64,000 nt of DNA from NCBI RefSeq assembly GCF_900103615.1, contig NZ_FNGW01000001.1, positions 310,001-374,000 on the forward strand. The letters are read 5' to 3'. The notes below the pieces were generated by a model, which was not told where the DNA came from, searched no databases, and saw only the letters and a program-made list of their open reading frames with translations. The stretch is from Romboutsia lituseburensis DSM 797. GTDB taxonomy: Bacteria > Bacillota > Clostridia > Peptostreptococcales > Peptostreptococcaceae. Below are positions 9,148-17,259 of this stretch, piece after piece. Position 1 is the first letter of the stretch; each line of letters opens with the position of its first letter. The position numbers were made by a program, and so were the translations under genes.

Positions 9148-9975
9148 CTATATATACACTTTTTTATTTAAAAGTGTATATGATAATCCTACTGATACTA
9201 CAAACAGTCCTATAAAGTAAATTATATGTCCCATTAAATTTTTATCTGAGAATGGAGTTGCTGCTCCTATACGTGCAAATATTATTATTGATGCAAATAC
9301 ATATACAATTCCTAGTGCTATTCCTAGTGTTTTAATTTTAAAAGACTTTTGAATCATAACTGCTGTAAATATTACTAAAACTGCAAGTATTACACCTATT
9401 ATATTTATCATTATAAAGTCTATTAAATATGGTTGAATTAATGTTAAGTTTCTAATAACACCATTCATGTTATTTGCAAGACCAAATATTTCCTTCATAG
9501 GTACATTTGTTACTGTTTTTAATATTAAAATATCCACTCCCCAAAATAACATTTGCATTAGCATAACTCCAAATATCATAACTACTATAGTTATAGCTTT
9601 TGCTATATAAACATTGAATTTATTGTTTGGTAACATAAATAATGTATATCCTGTTTTGTTTTTTCCTACAAAATCTCTATACCATATAATTAATGCATAC
9701 ACTAAACAAATTAAAACTGCTAAACCTAATAGTAAAATTGTTGATTCATATATATTTAAAATATGTGTCTCATATAAATATTTTTTTGCTTGTTGAAGTC
9801 TCATTAGACTTAAACTTTCTTTTGATTTTGTATCACTTGCAACTCTTATTATTATATTTCTAATATGTCTTGCAACAGTTCCTATATTACCAACTAATAA
9901 TATTGATAATAGCGCAAGGTACCATTTATATATTCTTTTTAATTCTATATCGTATAAATTTAATATATTATTCAC
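9148..9975 (-). CDS. ABC transporter permease
   Basis: A 275-residue integral membrane protein with about six helices (near residues 15-35, 80-100, 128-150, 183-205, 215-235, 248-268). It overlaps the ATPase gene by 8 nt. It resembles ABC-2-type permeases next to YtrA regulators. It works with the ATPase at 9968-10660; the substrate is unknown, and an envelope-active compound is a guess from the neighbouring VanZ genes. Confidence 0.85.
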   Translation of the reverse strand: MNNILNLYDIELKRIYKWYLALLSILLVGNIGTVARHIRNIIIRVASDTKSKESLSLMRLQQAKKYLYETHILNIYESTILLLGLAVLICLVYALIIWYRDFVGKNKTGYTLFMLPNNKFNVYIAKAITIVVMIFGVMLMQMLFWGVDILILKTVTNVPMKEIFGLANNMNGVIRNLTLIQPYLIDFIMINIIGVILAVLVIFTAVMIQKSFKIKTLGIALGIVYVFASIIIFARIGAATPFSDKNLMGHIIYFIGLFVVSVGLSYTLLNKKVYI

Positions 9976-10660
9976 CTTTATAAACCTCCCTCATCTTGTC
10001 AATTATAGACATTCCTTCTTTTTCACGAAGCTCTTCTGCATTGAATTTTTCTACTAGCTTTCCATTGTTTATTAGTATTACATCATCTACTATCATTTGA
10101 ATTTCAGCAATTTCATGAGTAGTTATTACTATACTTTGTTCATCACTCATATACTTTGCCATAATTCCTATAAATTCTTCTCTTTTAAATATATCTATTC
10201 CTGAAAAAGGCTCATCTAAAAGAATGTATTTTGCATCTTGTGCAAATCCAAGTATTATCTTAACTCTTGCTTTGTTCCCTTTTGATAATTTACATATACG
10301 TCTGTCATCTGTTAAATCAAACATTTTAAGCATTTCATATGCTTTTTCTTCATTCCAATTTTTATAAAAGTCCTTCATAAATTCAAAACTTTCTTTTATA
10401 GTCATCTGTGGAAAATGTATATCTATATCTGGTACAAAAGCAAGTTTGTTATATGTATTGTAAGTTAATTTTTCTCCATCTATAAGTATGTCGCCACTAT
10501 CTAATCTAACTAATCCACTTATGGCTTTTAATATTGTTGATTTTCCAACACCATTTATACCTAGTATGCATGTTATTTTTCCTTCTTCAATAGTAAATGA
10601 TATATCATCAAGTGCTTTTACTTTTCTATATCTTTTACTTACATTTTTTACTTCTATCAT
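9968..10660 (-). CDS. ABC transporter ATP-binding protein
   Basis: A 230-residue ATPase with Walker A (GINGVGKST, near residue 36), signature LSKGNKARVKI, Walker B (YILLDEPFSGID) and the H-loop (ITTHEIAEI). The Walker A has I-N in place of the usual P-N and the signature is a degenerate LSGGQ; both are common in the YtrB/CcmA-like group. It lies 11 nt after the GntR gene and overlaps the permease gene. Confidence 0.92.
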   Translation of the reverse strand: MIEVKNVSKRYRKVKALDDISFTIEEGKITCILGINGVGKSTILKAISGLVRLDSGDILIDGEKLTYNTYNKLAFVPDIDIHFPQMTIKESFEFMKDFYKNWNEEKAYEMLKMFDLTDDRRICKLSKGNKARVKIILGFAQDAKYILLDEPFSGIDIFKREEFIGIMAKYMSDEQSIVITTHEIAEIQMIVDDVILINNGKLVEKFNAEELREKEGMSIIDKMREVYKGE

Positions 10661-10671
10661 AACTTTTCCTC

Positions 10672-11028
10672 CTAGTAAGACTCTTTTATGATTTTGATAA
10701 TTTCTTCTTTTTCAACATCTATTGCTTTCATATTTGATATAAATAATTCTAATGATTCATGTATAAGATCTTTTCTTATTTTAGATATTATTTTTTCATC
10801 AGTAGTTATTTTACTTTGATGTGTTCTAACTGTATTTATTACTCCCATCTCTTCCATCTCCTTATATGCCTTTTGTACAGTATTTGGATTTACCTTTATA
10901 CTTACTGCCATCTCTCTTCTCGATGGTACAGGGTCCCCTGGCTTAAGCTCTCCCTTTACTATTTGTTGTCTCATATATCTTATAATTTGAAGATATACTG
11001 GTTCTCTATCATTTGCGATAAAATTCAT
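10672..11028 (-). CDS. GntR-family regulator, YtrA subfamily
   Basis: A 118-residue regulator with an N-terminal winged helix (PVYLQIIRYMRQQI, SRREMAVSIKVNPNTVQKAYKEME) and a short helical tail of about 45 residues. It is first in an operon with ATPase, permease, secreted protein and two VanZ proteins. Two identical-type inverted repeats in its promoter make autoregulation very likely. Known YtrA proteins repress their operon until cell-wall antibiotics are present; whether that holds here is inference. Confidence 0.93.
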   Translation of the reverse strand: MNFIANDREPVYLQIIRYMRQQIVKGELKPGDPVPSRREMAVSIKVNPNTVQKAYKEMEEMGVINTVRTHQSKITTDEKIISKIRKDLIHESLELFISNMKAIDVEKEEIIKIIKESY

Positions 11029-11048
11029 ATATACACCTCCGTGTCACT

Positions 11049-11109
11049 GTATTATTAAAGTAATACACCTTATATCTGTATTATATATGTAATACACTTT
11101 TATTTGCAA
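11049..11109 (-). promoter_or_regulatory. Promoter with two GTATTA-N6-TAATAC operators
   Basis: Two perfect inverted repeats, 11049-11066 and 11078-11095, share the half sites GTATTA and TAATAC with a 6-nt spacer, and their centres are 29 bp apart. The second covers the -10 box TATAAT (11080-11085) of a promoter whose -35 TTGCAA (11104-11109) lies 18 nt away; the first lies just downstream of the start point. This is a textbook repressor layout for the GntR gene it precedes. Confidence 0.85.
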
Positions 11110-11325
11110 GTGAATTTTTTATTTTTTTATTTAATAAGTTATTTTTTGGTTTTTAGATAAACTGTGAACATAAGTAATATACTTATTTATAATAAAAACT
11201 TATTTATAATTGTAAATTATATTTTTTTGTAAATAAGTATATGGTTTTATCACTTTGCTATTTATTGGTAATTTATATATAATTAATTTGAGTACAATAT
11301 TTTTAATTTTATAAAGGAGATATTT

Positions 11326-12249
11326 ATGTTTACACGAAATGTAAGCCTTGTTGATGAGGCTAGGAAAAGTAAAAAACTTCCCAATATAATTTGGGCAGTA
11401 ATATTGCTGCTTATTTTTATGTATGGCGGTAATTTAATCGGTCAACTTATTTTATTACCATTTTTATTAGCTTTTAATAACTCTGAATTTTTTATTTTAA
11501 ATCAAGAACCAATTCTTTTAATGATCTCTTTAGTTTTATTTGCATTTTCATCATTACTTGTATTTTTTAGAGTTAAAGTCATCGAAAAAAGAAAGATTTC
11601 ATCTATCGGATTTGCTAAGGATAGTTGGATAAAAAAATATCTAATTGGCTTTTTAATTGGTATTATTATGATGGGTATAATTGTTTTAATTCTATATGGA
11701 TTTGGCTATATAACAATTGATAAAAATCCAATTCAGCCTGTTGGTTTATCTACATTACCAGTTATTTTAATATTTTTAGTTGGTTGGATTATTCAAGGTG
11801 GTACTGAGGAGATTCTTACAAGAGGATGGCTAATGAATGTATTAGGTGCTCGATATAATATAACTTTAGGTTTAATAGTTTCTTCTTTATTATTCTCATT
11901 TATGCATTTATTAAATCCAAATGTAAATTATATTGCTGTAATAAATATAGCTTTAGTTGGTTTATTTTACGGACTTTGTGTTATTAAAACAAATGACTTA
12001 TGGGCTGTTTGTGGAATGCATAGTGCTTGGAATTTTGCTCAGGGCAACTTATTTGGATTTGAAGTTAGTGGTAATAATGTTCCTGTTGGAAGTTTGATGG
12101 ATTTTAAATTAATTGGTAGCGATTTTGTTACAGGCGGTGTTTTTGGTCCTGAAGCTGGTATTGTTAGTACTATTATTTTAGTTGCTTCTATTTTAATTTT
12201 GTTGTTTTTAGATAAAAAAGGATGTTTTAAAAAATCATCTATATTATAG
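11326..12249 (+). CDS. CPBP-family intramembrane metalloprotease
   Basis: A 307-residue protein with eight or so membrane helices and the CPBP/Abi motifs: EE followed by R (GGTEEILTRGW, near residue 163), FMHLLNP and GMHSAWNFAQG. Members cleave prenylated or other membrane substrates; in bacteria several give immunity to bacteriocins. A GGAGA site precedes the ATG. It is a single-gene unit ending at a shared terminator. Confidence 0.88.
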   Translation: MFTRNVSLVDEARKSKKLPNIIWAVILLLIFMYGGNLIGQLILLPFLLAFNNSEFFILNQEPILLMISLVLFAFSSLLVFFRVKVIEKRKISSIGFAKDSWIKKYLIGFLIGIIMMGIIVLILYGFGYITIDKNPIQPVGLSTLPVILIFLVGWIIQGGTEEILTRGWLMNVLGARYNITLGLIVSSLLFSFMHLLNPNVNYIAVINIALVGLFYGLCVIKTNDLWAVCGMHSAWNFAQGNLFGFEVSGNNVPVGSLMDFKLIGSDFVTGGVFGPEAGIVSTIILVASILILLFLDKKGCFKKSSIL

Positions 12250-12257
12250 AATTATAT

Positions 12258-12293
12258 AAAAAGCTCTTACGACTAAAGTCATAAGAGCTTTTA
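12258..12293. terminator. Bidirectional terminator
   Basis: The stem AAAAGCTCTTACGACT / AGTCATAAGAGCTTTT lies between two convergent genes and serves both strands. It is nearly the same sequence as the terminator at 13475-13515. Confidence 0.85.
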
Positions 12294-12299
12294 TTATTT

Positions 12300-13259
12300 T
12301 TAAGGATTTAAGCATACTCCACTGTGATCAAAATTATACATCTTTCCATTTATATCTTCTTGTGTGTTACTATACATCATTCCATATCCACCTAAGTAAT
12401 ACCATTTTCCATTTTCTTTTAACCATTGATTTGCTTTTACAGTTCCATCTCCATTGCCATAATACCATCCTTGACTTTCACCAAAGTAAGAGTTTGCTTT
12501 AATCCATCCTTTTTTATAATTCATAGCACCACTTGCGTCAAATATATACCATTTTCCATTTACATATGCTGTTTTATTTGCTGCCATTATTCCACCATAA
12601 TGATGTTCTTCTAATGGTCCATCTAGATAATACCACTTACCATTTTCTTTTACCCATTCACTACTTTTTACTGTTCCATCTCCATTTGAATAAAACCAGT
12701 TTCCACGATGTGAAACCCATCCTTTTTTAGGAGAAAGCATAGCTCCATTTTTATCAAACATATACCATTTTCCATTTACATATGCTGTTGGTCTTGAATC
12801 CAACATTCCATAGTAGTCATATAATTTACTTTCACCAGCTAAATGGTACCATTTACCATTTTCTTTTACCCATTCATTTACTTTTATGCTTCCATCTTTA
12901 TTTCCATAGAACCATAGTGAACCCATCTTAATCCATCCACTTTTTTCTACTATAGCCCCATTTTGATCAAATATATAAAATTTATTTCCAACTTTATCTG
13001 TTACGTTTACTTTTATATAACCATACTCATCAGCATAATACCATTTACCGTTATCTTTTATCCACTGACTTTTTAAGATTACTCCATTTTTATAGTAGCT
13101 CCAAGAATACTCATTTGCTACCCATCCATTTAATGATTTGCTTTGTTGAGCTGATACAATATTATTTTTTACTTGAACTTCATTAGCATATGTTTTTTCA
13201 GCTTGCGCCCCTACACATATTAATCCTGCTAATACTAACCCCATTATATGTTTATTCAT
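12300..13259 (-). CDS. Secreted cell-wall-binding repeat protein
   Basis: The start is set at the ATG following GGAGGAG (the upstream ATG overlaps that site). A signal peptide (MNKHIMGLVLAGLICVGAQA) leads into about 12 tandem aromatic repeats of the choline/cell-wall-binding type, with units like GWIKMGSLWFYGNKDGS, WVKENGKWYHL and AYVNGKWYMFDKNGAM. No catalytic domain is present, so about 320 residues are all binding repeats. Such modules bind choline or other teichoic-acid or glycan ligands non-covalently. It is probably a surface decoration or adhesin. Confidence 0.88.
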   Translation of the reverse strand: MNKHIMGLVLAGLICVGAQAEKTYANEVQVKNNIVSAQQSKSLNGWVANEYSWSYYKNGVILKSQWIKDNGKWYYADEYGYIKVNVTDKVGNKFYIFDQNGAIVEKSGWIKMGSLWFYGNKDGSIKVNEWVKENGKWYHLAGESKLYDYYGMLDSRPTAYVNGKWYMFDKNGAMLSPKKGWVSHRGNWFYSNGDGTVKSSEWVKENGKWYYLDGPLEEHHYGGIMAANKTAYVNGKWYIFDASGAMNYKKGWIKANSYFGESQGWYYGNGDGTVKANQWLKENGKWYYLGGYGMMYSNTQEDINGKMYNFDHSGVCLNP

Positions 13260-13409
13260 TTTAAACTCCTCCATATTTCTATTTCAATACTAATAATATC
13301 ACATTAAAAACTATATATCTTTATTTCTAACTTTTTGTAATTTTTCTAAATATTTCTAAACTTTTAAAGTATTATTTTTTAGTAGTCTATTATCATTATA
13401 ATACAAAAT

Positions 13410-13456
13410 TCGCTTCGCTTAAGCCACTGCGTGGGCACTACACTTCATGTCGCCAA
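13410..13456. repeat. Dispersed intergenic repeat, copy 1
   Basis: The 47-nt stretch starting TCGCTTCGCTTAAGCCACTG matches 39519-39565 at about 40 of 47 positions. Both copies lie between genes in A/T-rich DNA that is otherwise unlike them, being much richer in G+C. The start codons of both neighbouring genes are not involved. It may be a remnant of a small repeat family; I see no coding capacity. Confidence 0.6.
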
Positions 13457-13474
13457 CGACTTCGTCCGCTAATT

Positions 13475-13515
13475 AAAAAAGCTCTTATGACTAGATTTAG
13501 TCATAAGAGCTTTTT
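13475..13515 (-). terminator. Terminator of the LPXTG/sortase operon
   Basis: The stem AAAAAAGCTCTTATGACTA (from 13475) pairs with its complement around GATTT, followed by T-rich sequence on both strands. It lies about 40 nt past the sortase stop and is nearly identical to 12258-12293. Confidence 0.85.
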
Positions 13516-13554
13516 ATTTTTTTCAATGTTTTTTAAATCTTAATCTATTAATCC

Positions 13555-14160
13555 TTATATCATTTTAGCTTTTACACAAACTCTTTTTTTTCCGTCTTTT
13601 GTGCAAGTGATTATAGTCATTTCTTTTTTACCGTAATCTTGACTTAAAACATCAAAATTGTCTGGTTCTATGACTTCTTTTTTATATATTTGATATTTAA
13701 ATTCTCCATTTAATGCTTTTATCACTATTTCTGTTCCAATTTCAACATCCGCTAATCCTTTAAATACTTCATTATATAAATTATTTCTATGACCTGCTAA
13801 TGAGAAATTTCCAAACTGACCAGGCATTGATGTTTCTATAAAATGGCCTACATTTTTTTTAATTTGCGCTTCTTGTGTGTCCTCTACTATTATATGTTGT
13901 ACTCCAAGATCTTTTATTTCAATAACTCCTATTTTATCTCCAGGTTTTATATCTTTGTATATTTCTTTTACGGATTGATTCTTTTTTGTATCAATAGTTG
14001 GTATGTCTTTTTCTAAAAATTCATTTACCTCTTGTTTACTTGATTGCTCAAATAAATATTTTCCACCAACTCTAACACCTACTATACAGCATCCTAATAC
14101 TATAAGGGTTATTCCTATTATTTTTCTGTGTTTGCTTTTCATTTTAATTTTTTTATTCAT
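13555..14160 (-). CDS. Sortase, probably class D
   Basis: A 201-residue membrane-anchored transpeptidase with an N-terminal helix (residues 12-32). The catalytic His lies in LAGHR, the Cys in TIITCTKDGKKR and the Arg in the same stretch, giving the usual H-C-R triad. It joins LPXTG proteins to the peptidoglycan. Its first codon overlaps the stop of the LPQTG protein gene by 8 nt, so that protein is its likely substrate. An ATG six codons in is a possible alternative start. Confidence 0.92.
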   Translation of the reverse strand: MNKKIKMKSKHRKIIGITLIVLGCCIVGVRVGGKYLFEQSSKQEVNEFLEKDIPTIDTKKNQSVKEIYKDIKPGDKIGVIEIKDLGVQHIIVEDTQEAQIKKNVGHFIETSMPGQFGNFSLAGHRNNLYNEVFKGLADVEIGTEIVIKALNGEFKYQIYKKEVIEPDNFDVLSQDYGKKEMTIITCTKDGKKRVCVKAKMI

Positions 14161-15820
14161 CCTTTTTCTTAGTTAAGGCTGCTCCAGCTACTATCATAGT
14201 TGCCCCAAGCCCTGTTATCATAGCACCATCAAATCCAATACCTGTTTGTGGCAATTTAGGCTTTGTAGTTGTAGATGAATTATTATTGTTATTGTTGTTA
14301 TTATTTGTTTGAGTTGAATTTTCATTTTCAACTTTTAAAGTACTATTGATTAGCTTTACATTATATTCTATATCTTTCTTTTTACTTTCCATATAGCTTT
14401 TTACTTTTATATCTGCATATACATTTGGTATTTCAAACTTTATTCTCATTCTACCTTTTGCTATATGACTAGACAAAATTTCATATGATACTTGTTTGTT
14501 ATTTACCTCTATTTTCACACTTGACTCTGATTCTACTGCATCTACAAGGTCAAATATAGCATATGTTTTTCCATTAACTTCTTCTATAAATGTAATATCA
14601 TTTAACTGTGCATTAGCTAATTCTTCAGCTTCTTCACTTAATGTAATAACATCATTTTTTATAGAACTTAATTTTCCACTTGTTGATGGTTTTTGTAGTA
14701 TCTGACCACCACGATTATATGTCTTTTTTGTAGAATTTAAGTTTTTAATTGTACTATTATTAGCTGAATTTTCTACATTATTTATATTAGTTGCTGTTAT
14801 ATCTTTTATATATTTTAATGTATCTTTTTTAAGTGATACCTTAAATTCAATGTCTTTTGTTTCTCCATTTGAATTTTTTATTTTACACATTACAGTAGAT
14901 TCTGTATCTAAATTTGGTACTTCATACTTTATTGTAATTTTTCCACTATCTAAATTTTTCGATAATGTATTATAGTCTACAGACTTGTTATTTACTATTA
15001 CTTCTAATTCTTTATCTTTAGATATGTTATTTACAAATTCTAGCTGCACATATGTTTTACCATCTATTTCTTCTATGTAACTAGTACTACCTAGAGATTC
15101 TCTAGCTAAACTTTCAAGTGATGAATCACTAGCTTTTATTGTGTTTTCTATTGAGCTTAATTTACCTGTATTAGATTTAATATTTTTAACTTGTGATGTT
15201 TGATTTTCTGATTTTCCTATATTTGGTTGTTTATTTTCATTAGCTTGAATATTTTTATCTACTGGTTTTGTATTATTTTGTGGTTTATTTATATTTTCTT
15301 CTTTATTTGTAGACTCTTCATTTACAGCGTCTTTAATTAAAACAATATCATATTTAGTTTGTTTATTTAAATCAGTTATGTTCTTTTTAATAGTTATTTT
15401 ATCTTGTAATGAACTAACTTCAAATTTTACACTTGTATTATCTTTGTTTAGTTGATTTTCTATTGTTTCATGATTTACTTTCTTATCATTTACTAATATT
15501 TCTAAATGATTTTTATCATCAATTTTTTCGTTGAAGTTTAAAGTTACATATATCTTTCCTTCTTTTTCTTCTACATGACTAGTCTCACTTAGATTTTCTC
15601 TATTTAAGTTTTTTTCCTTATCTGATTCATTTTCCATTATTATTTTATTTTTAAATTCACTTGTTTTTATTTCTTCATTTTTATTTTTTTCTTCTATTTT
15701 TAAAATTTTATCATTATTATTTACAGTTTCATTTGCACTAGCTAATAATATATTTCCTCCAGAAAAAACTACTGTAAGCCCTATAGCTAAGCATTTCTTC
15801 TTAATTTTTTTTAAAGCCAT
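14153..15820 (-). CDS. LPXTG-anchored surface protein with three NEAT-like repeats
   Basis: A 555-residue protein: signal peptide (to about residue 30), three related domains near residues 75-165, 240-335 and 398-490, then an N-rich linker, LPQTG, a hydrophobic helix and a KKKDE tail. Each domain has the pattern GKTYVxLxF, then VNNKxVxY, then KxEVPNL, as in NEAT (heme-binding) domains. The usual YxxxY heme-ligand motif is not evident in the last strand, so heme binding is doubtful. Repeats 2 and 3 are closest. AGGAGG precedes the ATG, and the sortase follows in the same operon. Confidence 0.85.
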   Translation of the reverse strand: MALKKIKKKCLAIGLTVVFSGGNILLASANETVNNNDKILKIEEKNKNEEIKTSEFKNKIIMENESDKEKNLNRENLSETSHVEEKEGKIYVTLNFNEKIDDKNHLEILVNDKKVNHETIENQLNKDNTSVKFEVSSLQDKITIKKNITDLNKQTKYDIVLIKDAVNEESTNKEENINKPQNNTKPVDKNIQANENKQPNIGKSENQTSQVKNIKSNTGKLSSIENTIKASDSSLESLARESLGSTSYIEEIDGKTYVQLEFVNNISKDKELEVIVNNKSVDYNTLSKNLDSGKITIKYEVPNLDTESTVMCKIKNSNGETKDIEFKVSLKKDTLKYIKDITATNINNVENSANNSTIKNLNSTKKTYNRGGQILQKPSTSGKLSSIKNDVITLSEEAEELANAQLNDITFIEEVNGKTYAIFDLVDAVESESSVKIEVNNKQVSYEILSSHIAKGRMRIKFEIPNVYADIKVKSYMESKKKDIEYNVKLINSTLKVENENSTQTNNNNNNNNNSSTTTKPKLPQTGIGFDGAMITGLGATMIVAGAALTKKKDE

Positions 15821-15980
15821 ATTTTATCCTCCTAGGTATTTATCCTTTAAACTTTGTTTTATCCATAATTAGTCCCTATAATCTATATTATATTATACTT
15901 TGACTACCAAATGTTGTAAATTAATTCACTTAGAATATTTCCAATAATTCTATTTTTTAAAATCAATGTTGCTAAAAAAT

Positions 15981-16024
15981 ATAGAGCCATTGAGTGAAAT
16001 TTATTTTTCACTCAATGGCTCTAT
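15981..16024 (-). terminator. Terminator of the SH3-domain gene
   Basis: A 19-bp stem (ATAGAGCCATTGAGTGAAA and complement) with a short A/T loop lies 24 nt past the stop at 16048, followed on the minus strand by TTTTTT. Confidence 0.85.
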
Positions 16025-16047
16025 TATAATTAGATTATTATTTAAAA

Positions 16048-17061
16048 TTAATTTGATATAAAATTGAATATCTTATCTACCATATTATCTAACATATCAT
16101 TTATTGTTTGTTTTATGCTACTATTCCCTTTAGACTTATACTCTTCAACATAGTTAGCATCTACATATCCCTCTAAATTACCCTCTTTTATCTTTATCCA
16201 TCCTGATTTAGCTGACCCATCTATAATTGCATTTGCCTTTTGCCCACTTTTTAATTCTTTAATTATTTTTGCATTTAAAGAAGGTGTTTGCCTCATATAC
16301 AAAGTATCAACATTGTCTACAACTTTTACTTTTTTACTTAAAGTATTTATGTTTTTTATATCTTTGACAAAGTCTCTAGAAACATAGCCTATATTGCCAT
16401 TGTATCTTATTTTTAACCATTCGTTAGGATAACTAGCTATTACATCTAATACTGCATCTTTGCGTACTTTTGAAATCCTTTCATATGTTGTGTCAGGTCC
16501 ACTTCTCATATTTAAAGTATGTATATTTGCTATTACAAATTTACGTTTTTTTGCATCTAAATTTTTAATACTACTGTCATTTACTTTTATATGTTTTTTT
16601 AACACATAACCTACTTTACCTTCAAAATTAATTTCATAATACTCTCCTACTTCTCCTATTATCTCAACACTAGAACCTGTCGTAAGATTTCCTAACACAT
16701 TATCTGTATCTTTAGCACTATCCCTTACATTTAATTTATCATAACCTACAGAAACTTCCCCCAATGCACTTGCATATCTATCTATTGTTTTTATGTATTT
16801 TTTATCACTATAACCTTCTTTGTTTTTGTACTTTATTTTACACCAAGTATCATTTTCTTGTACTATTTCTATTTCAGAGTTTTTTTCTATTGTAGTTAAT
16901 ATTTCAGATTTAGCATCCATTACTGTCCTTAAATTCACATTTTCAGTAGTTAGGGCTTCTTTAGATACTGCATCTACATTTATAACGGTTGTACCAATCA
17001 AAAGTATAGTTAATACGATTTCCTTAAGTTTATTTTTGAATTGTAAAAATATTTTGCTCAT
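16048..17061 (-). CDS. Secreted protein with four bacterial SH3 domains
   Basis: The start is set at the ATG that follows GGGAGAG, giving 337 residues; an upstream in-frame ATG lacks a ribosome binding site. After a signal peptide (ending VDA) there are four SH3b repeats, each with the N-LR or N-MR and WxKIxxxxxxGYV pattern (LNVRDSAKDT, LNMRSGPDT, LYMRQTP). No amidase or protease domain is attached. SH3b modules bind peptidoglycan, so a wall-associated scaffold is likely. A short helical tail follows. Confidence 0.88.
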   Translation of the reverse strand: MSKIFLQFKNKLKEIVLTILLIGTTVINVDAVSKEALTTENVNLRTVMDAKSEILTTIEKNSEIEIVQENDTWCKIKYKNKEGYSDKKYIKTIDRYASALGEVSVGYDKLNVRDSAKDTDNVLGNLTTGSSVEIIGEVGEYYEINFEGKVGYVLKKHIKVNDSSIKNLDAKKRKFVIANIHTLNMRSGPDTTYERISKVRKDAVLDVIASYPNEWLKIRYNGNIGYVSRDFVKDIKNINTLSKKVKVVDNVDTLYMRQTPSLNAKIIKELKSGQKANAIIDGSAKSGWIKIKEGNLEGYVDANYVEEYKSKGNSSIKQTINDMLDNMVDKIFNFISN

Positions 17062-17197
17062 AGTTATACTCTCCCATTTATTGCTATATAATATCACCTG
17101 AATACTATTATACACGACAAATGCTAGTTTTAAATATTATATTCTACATTGTTTGTACTAATTGATGTTATTGAAATCACTTTGTAAAATTATTACA

Positions 17198-17243
17198 AAA
17201 AAAGTACTTGATTTATTAACCTTCATAAATCAAGTACTTTTAT
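17198..17243 (-). terminator. Terminator of the sugar phosphorylase operon
   Basis: The stem AAAGTACTTGATTTA and its complement lie 15-60 nt past the stop at 17260, with A/T tracts on both sides. Confidence 0.8.
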
Positions 17244-17259
17244 ATCAATTTTTTTACGT

